Assembly (NCBI GenBank): GCA_027618475.1
Contig: JAQCEJ010000007.1
Coordinates: forward strand, 1 to 64,000
DNA: 64,000 nt
Direction: 5' to 3'
Source: Planctomycetota bacterium
GTDB taxonomy: Bacteria > Planctomycetota > Planctomycetia > Planctomycetales > Planctomycetaceae
Part shown: in pieces, positions 62,958-64,000 of the stretch
Layout: each line of letters begins with the position of its first letter
Position numbering within the stretch: position 1 is the stretch's first letter
Program-made: the position numbers and the translations under genes
The notes under the pieces: generated by a model
What the model was told of the DNA's origin: nothing
Databases searched by the model: none
The model's input: only the letters and a program-made list of their open reading frames with translations

Positions 62958-64000
62958 TTACGACAGATTCATGCTCATTAAAAATTCTTCATTCGTCTTT
63001 GTTCGTTTCAAACGGCTGGTCAGCAGTTCCATCGCTTCGACGGGATTCATATCGTTAAGTACGCGGCGAAGGATCCAGACACGGCGGAGTTCGTCTTCGT
63101 CCATCAGCAATTCTTCGCGACGCGTGCCCGACTTGTTGACGTCGACCGCGGGCCAGACGCGTTTCTCGACCATGCGACGATCGAGATGCAATTCGGTGTT
63201 GCCGGTCCCCTTGAATTCTTCGAAGATGACTTCGTCCATGCGGCTGCCGGTATCGACGAGGGCTGTTGCCACAATCGTGAGGCTCCCCCCTTCTTCGACG
63301 TTTCGTGCCGCACCGAAAAATCGCTTGGGGTGCTGCAAAGCGTTGGCATCGACACCCCCCGAAAGAATCTTTCCGGAATGCGGCGTCTCGGTGTTCCATG
63401 CTCGTGCCAGTCTCGTGATGGAATCGAGGAAGATGACGACGTCCTGGCCGTATTCCACCATTCGCTTCGCTTTTTCGATCACCATTTCGGAGACTTGTAT
63501 GTGCCTGCTGGGTGGCTCATCGAATGTACTGCTGATGACTTCACAATTCCGGCTCTTGACCTGCCGTTCCATGTCGGTCACTTCTTCCGGTCGTTCGTCG
63601 ATCAGCAGGACGATGACATAGGCCTCGGGGTGATTGATTAACACCGATTGCGCCATCTTCTGCAAAAGAATCGTCTTACCGGCACGAGGTGGCGAGACAA
63701 TCAGACCGCGTTGCCCCATGCCAATCGGGGCGACGATGTCGACGACGCGGGTGCTCAGTTCCATCGGGTCTGTTGTCAGTTTCAAACGAGTTTCGGGATG
63801 CAACGGTGTCAGATCGTCAAAAAAGACTTTCTCGGTGAGGAGATTGGGATCTTCTCCATTGATCGCTTCCACGCGCAACAAGGCAAAATATCGCTCGTTT
63901 TCTTTCGGTGGTCGAATCTGCCCAGCCACCGTTGCCCCCGTACGGAGTCCGAAACGGCGAATCTGACTAGGAGAGACGTAAATATCGTCGGGACACGGCA
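62958..64000 (-). CDS. rho: transcription termination factor Rho, 5' end missing
   Basis: The C-terminal about 347 residues of Rho; the frame stays open to base 64000 and the N-terminus lies outside the window. Seen parts: [20 protein letters not shown] (an RNA-binding stretch), the P-loop [11 protein letters not shown], the Walker B region [16 protein letters not shown] with the arginine-rich connector, and the C-terminal end [11 protein letters not shown]. It is a hexameric ATP-driven RNA helicase that ends transcription. The GTG at 63929 is internal. ribH follows. Confidence 0.93.
   Translation of the reverse strand, partial: PCPDDIYVSPSQIRRFGLRTGATVAGQIRPPKENERYFALLRVEAINGEDPNLLTEKVFFDDLTPLHPETRLKLTTDPMELSTRVVDIVAPIGMGQRGLIVSPPRAGKTILLQKMAQSVLINHPEAYVIVLLIDERPEEVTDMERQVKSRNCEVISSTFDEPPSRHIQVSEMVIEKAKRMVEYGQDVVIFLDSITRLARAWNTETPHSGKILSGGVDANALQHPKRFFGAARNVEEGGSLTIVATALVDTGSRMDEVIFEEFKGTGNTELHLDRRMVEKRVWPAVDVNKSGTRREELLMDEDELRRVWILRRVLNDMNPVEAMELLTSRLKRTKTNEEFLMSMNLS

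Noticed and set aside
1-64000. tRNA genes, CRISPR arrays, prophage, transposons or integrases
   Set aside because: None of the required structures, repeat-spacer arrays, catalytic signatures or inverted ends were found in the gaps I examined.

Overview
The window reads as chromosomal DNA of a planctomycete (phylum Planctomycetota). The best evidence is a pair of Planctomycete-type genes at 0.9-5.1 kb (a PSCyt1/DUF1549/DUF1553 cytochrome protein followed by a Tat-exported DUF1501 protein). It is supported by many Tat-exported Gfo/Idh/MocA-type proteins, FG-GAP, PA14 and LRR proteins, and a free-standing cytochrome-propeller protein. I see no tRNA, rRNA, CRISPR array, integrase or insertion sequence. 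Coding density is high, many genes overlap by a few bases, and most long ORFs opposite real genes are shadows.

Layout. 0-6.2 kb: exported proteins (PA14, PSCyt1/DUF1549/DUF1553, DUF1501, a DUF481-like outer-membrane protein). 6.7-9.3 kb: a two-cluster ferredoxin-like protein, a CtBP-like 2-hydroxyacid dehydrogenase and a coiled-coil protein of unknown role. 9.3-14.5 kb, minus strand: a giant GlnE-type glutamine synthetase adenylyltransferase carrying two GlnD-like ACT segments between its two catalytic halves, and an LRR protein. 14.7-26.5 kb: an oxidoreductase and sugar-acid type locus (two Gfo/Idh/MocA-like proteins, two enolase-superfamily enzymes, PhyH dioxygenase, 2-hydroxyacid dehydrogenase, a beta-propeller glycosidase-like protein, an FG-GAP protein, and a TPR/cytochrome-like protein).

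27-33.4 kb: a TetR regulator whose C-terminus is frameshifted, so that its frame runs into the following HlyD-type adaptor gene, then an RND efflux pump, then a convergent CDF metal transporter. 33.5-36.8 kb, minus strand: metX-metW followed without a break by an ExbB/TolQ-like and an ExbD/TolR-like gene. 37-42.2 kb: oligoendopeptidase F, a small exported protein, MazG and GlgC.

42.4-57.5 kb, minus strand: one complete 14-gene complex I operon, nuoA to nuoN in canonical order, encoding the proton-pumping NADH:quinone oxidoreductase. 57.8-61.1 kb: a beta-propeller/di-heme cytochrome protein and mnmE. 61.6-64 kb, minus strand: rho (5' end outside the window), ribH and nusB, all housekeeping.

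Points most worth a second look are the ACT-containing GlnE, the frameshifted TetR with its operator-like dyad around a strong promoter, the metX-metW-ExbB-ExbD operon, two enzymes missing expected catalytic residues in the 17-22 kb locus, a tandem dyad at the ferredoxin promoter, and a repeated intergenic element at 14.5 and 54.1 kb. All functional assignments rest on motif recognition by eye; no database search was possible.
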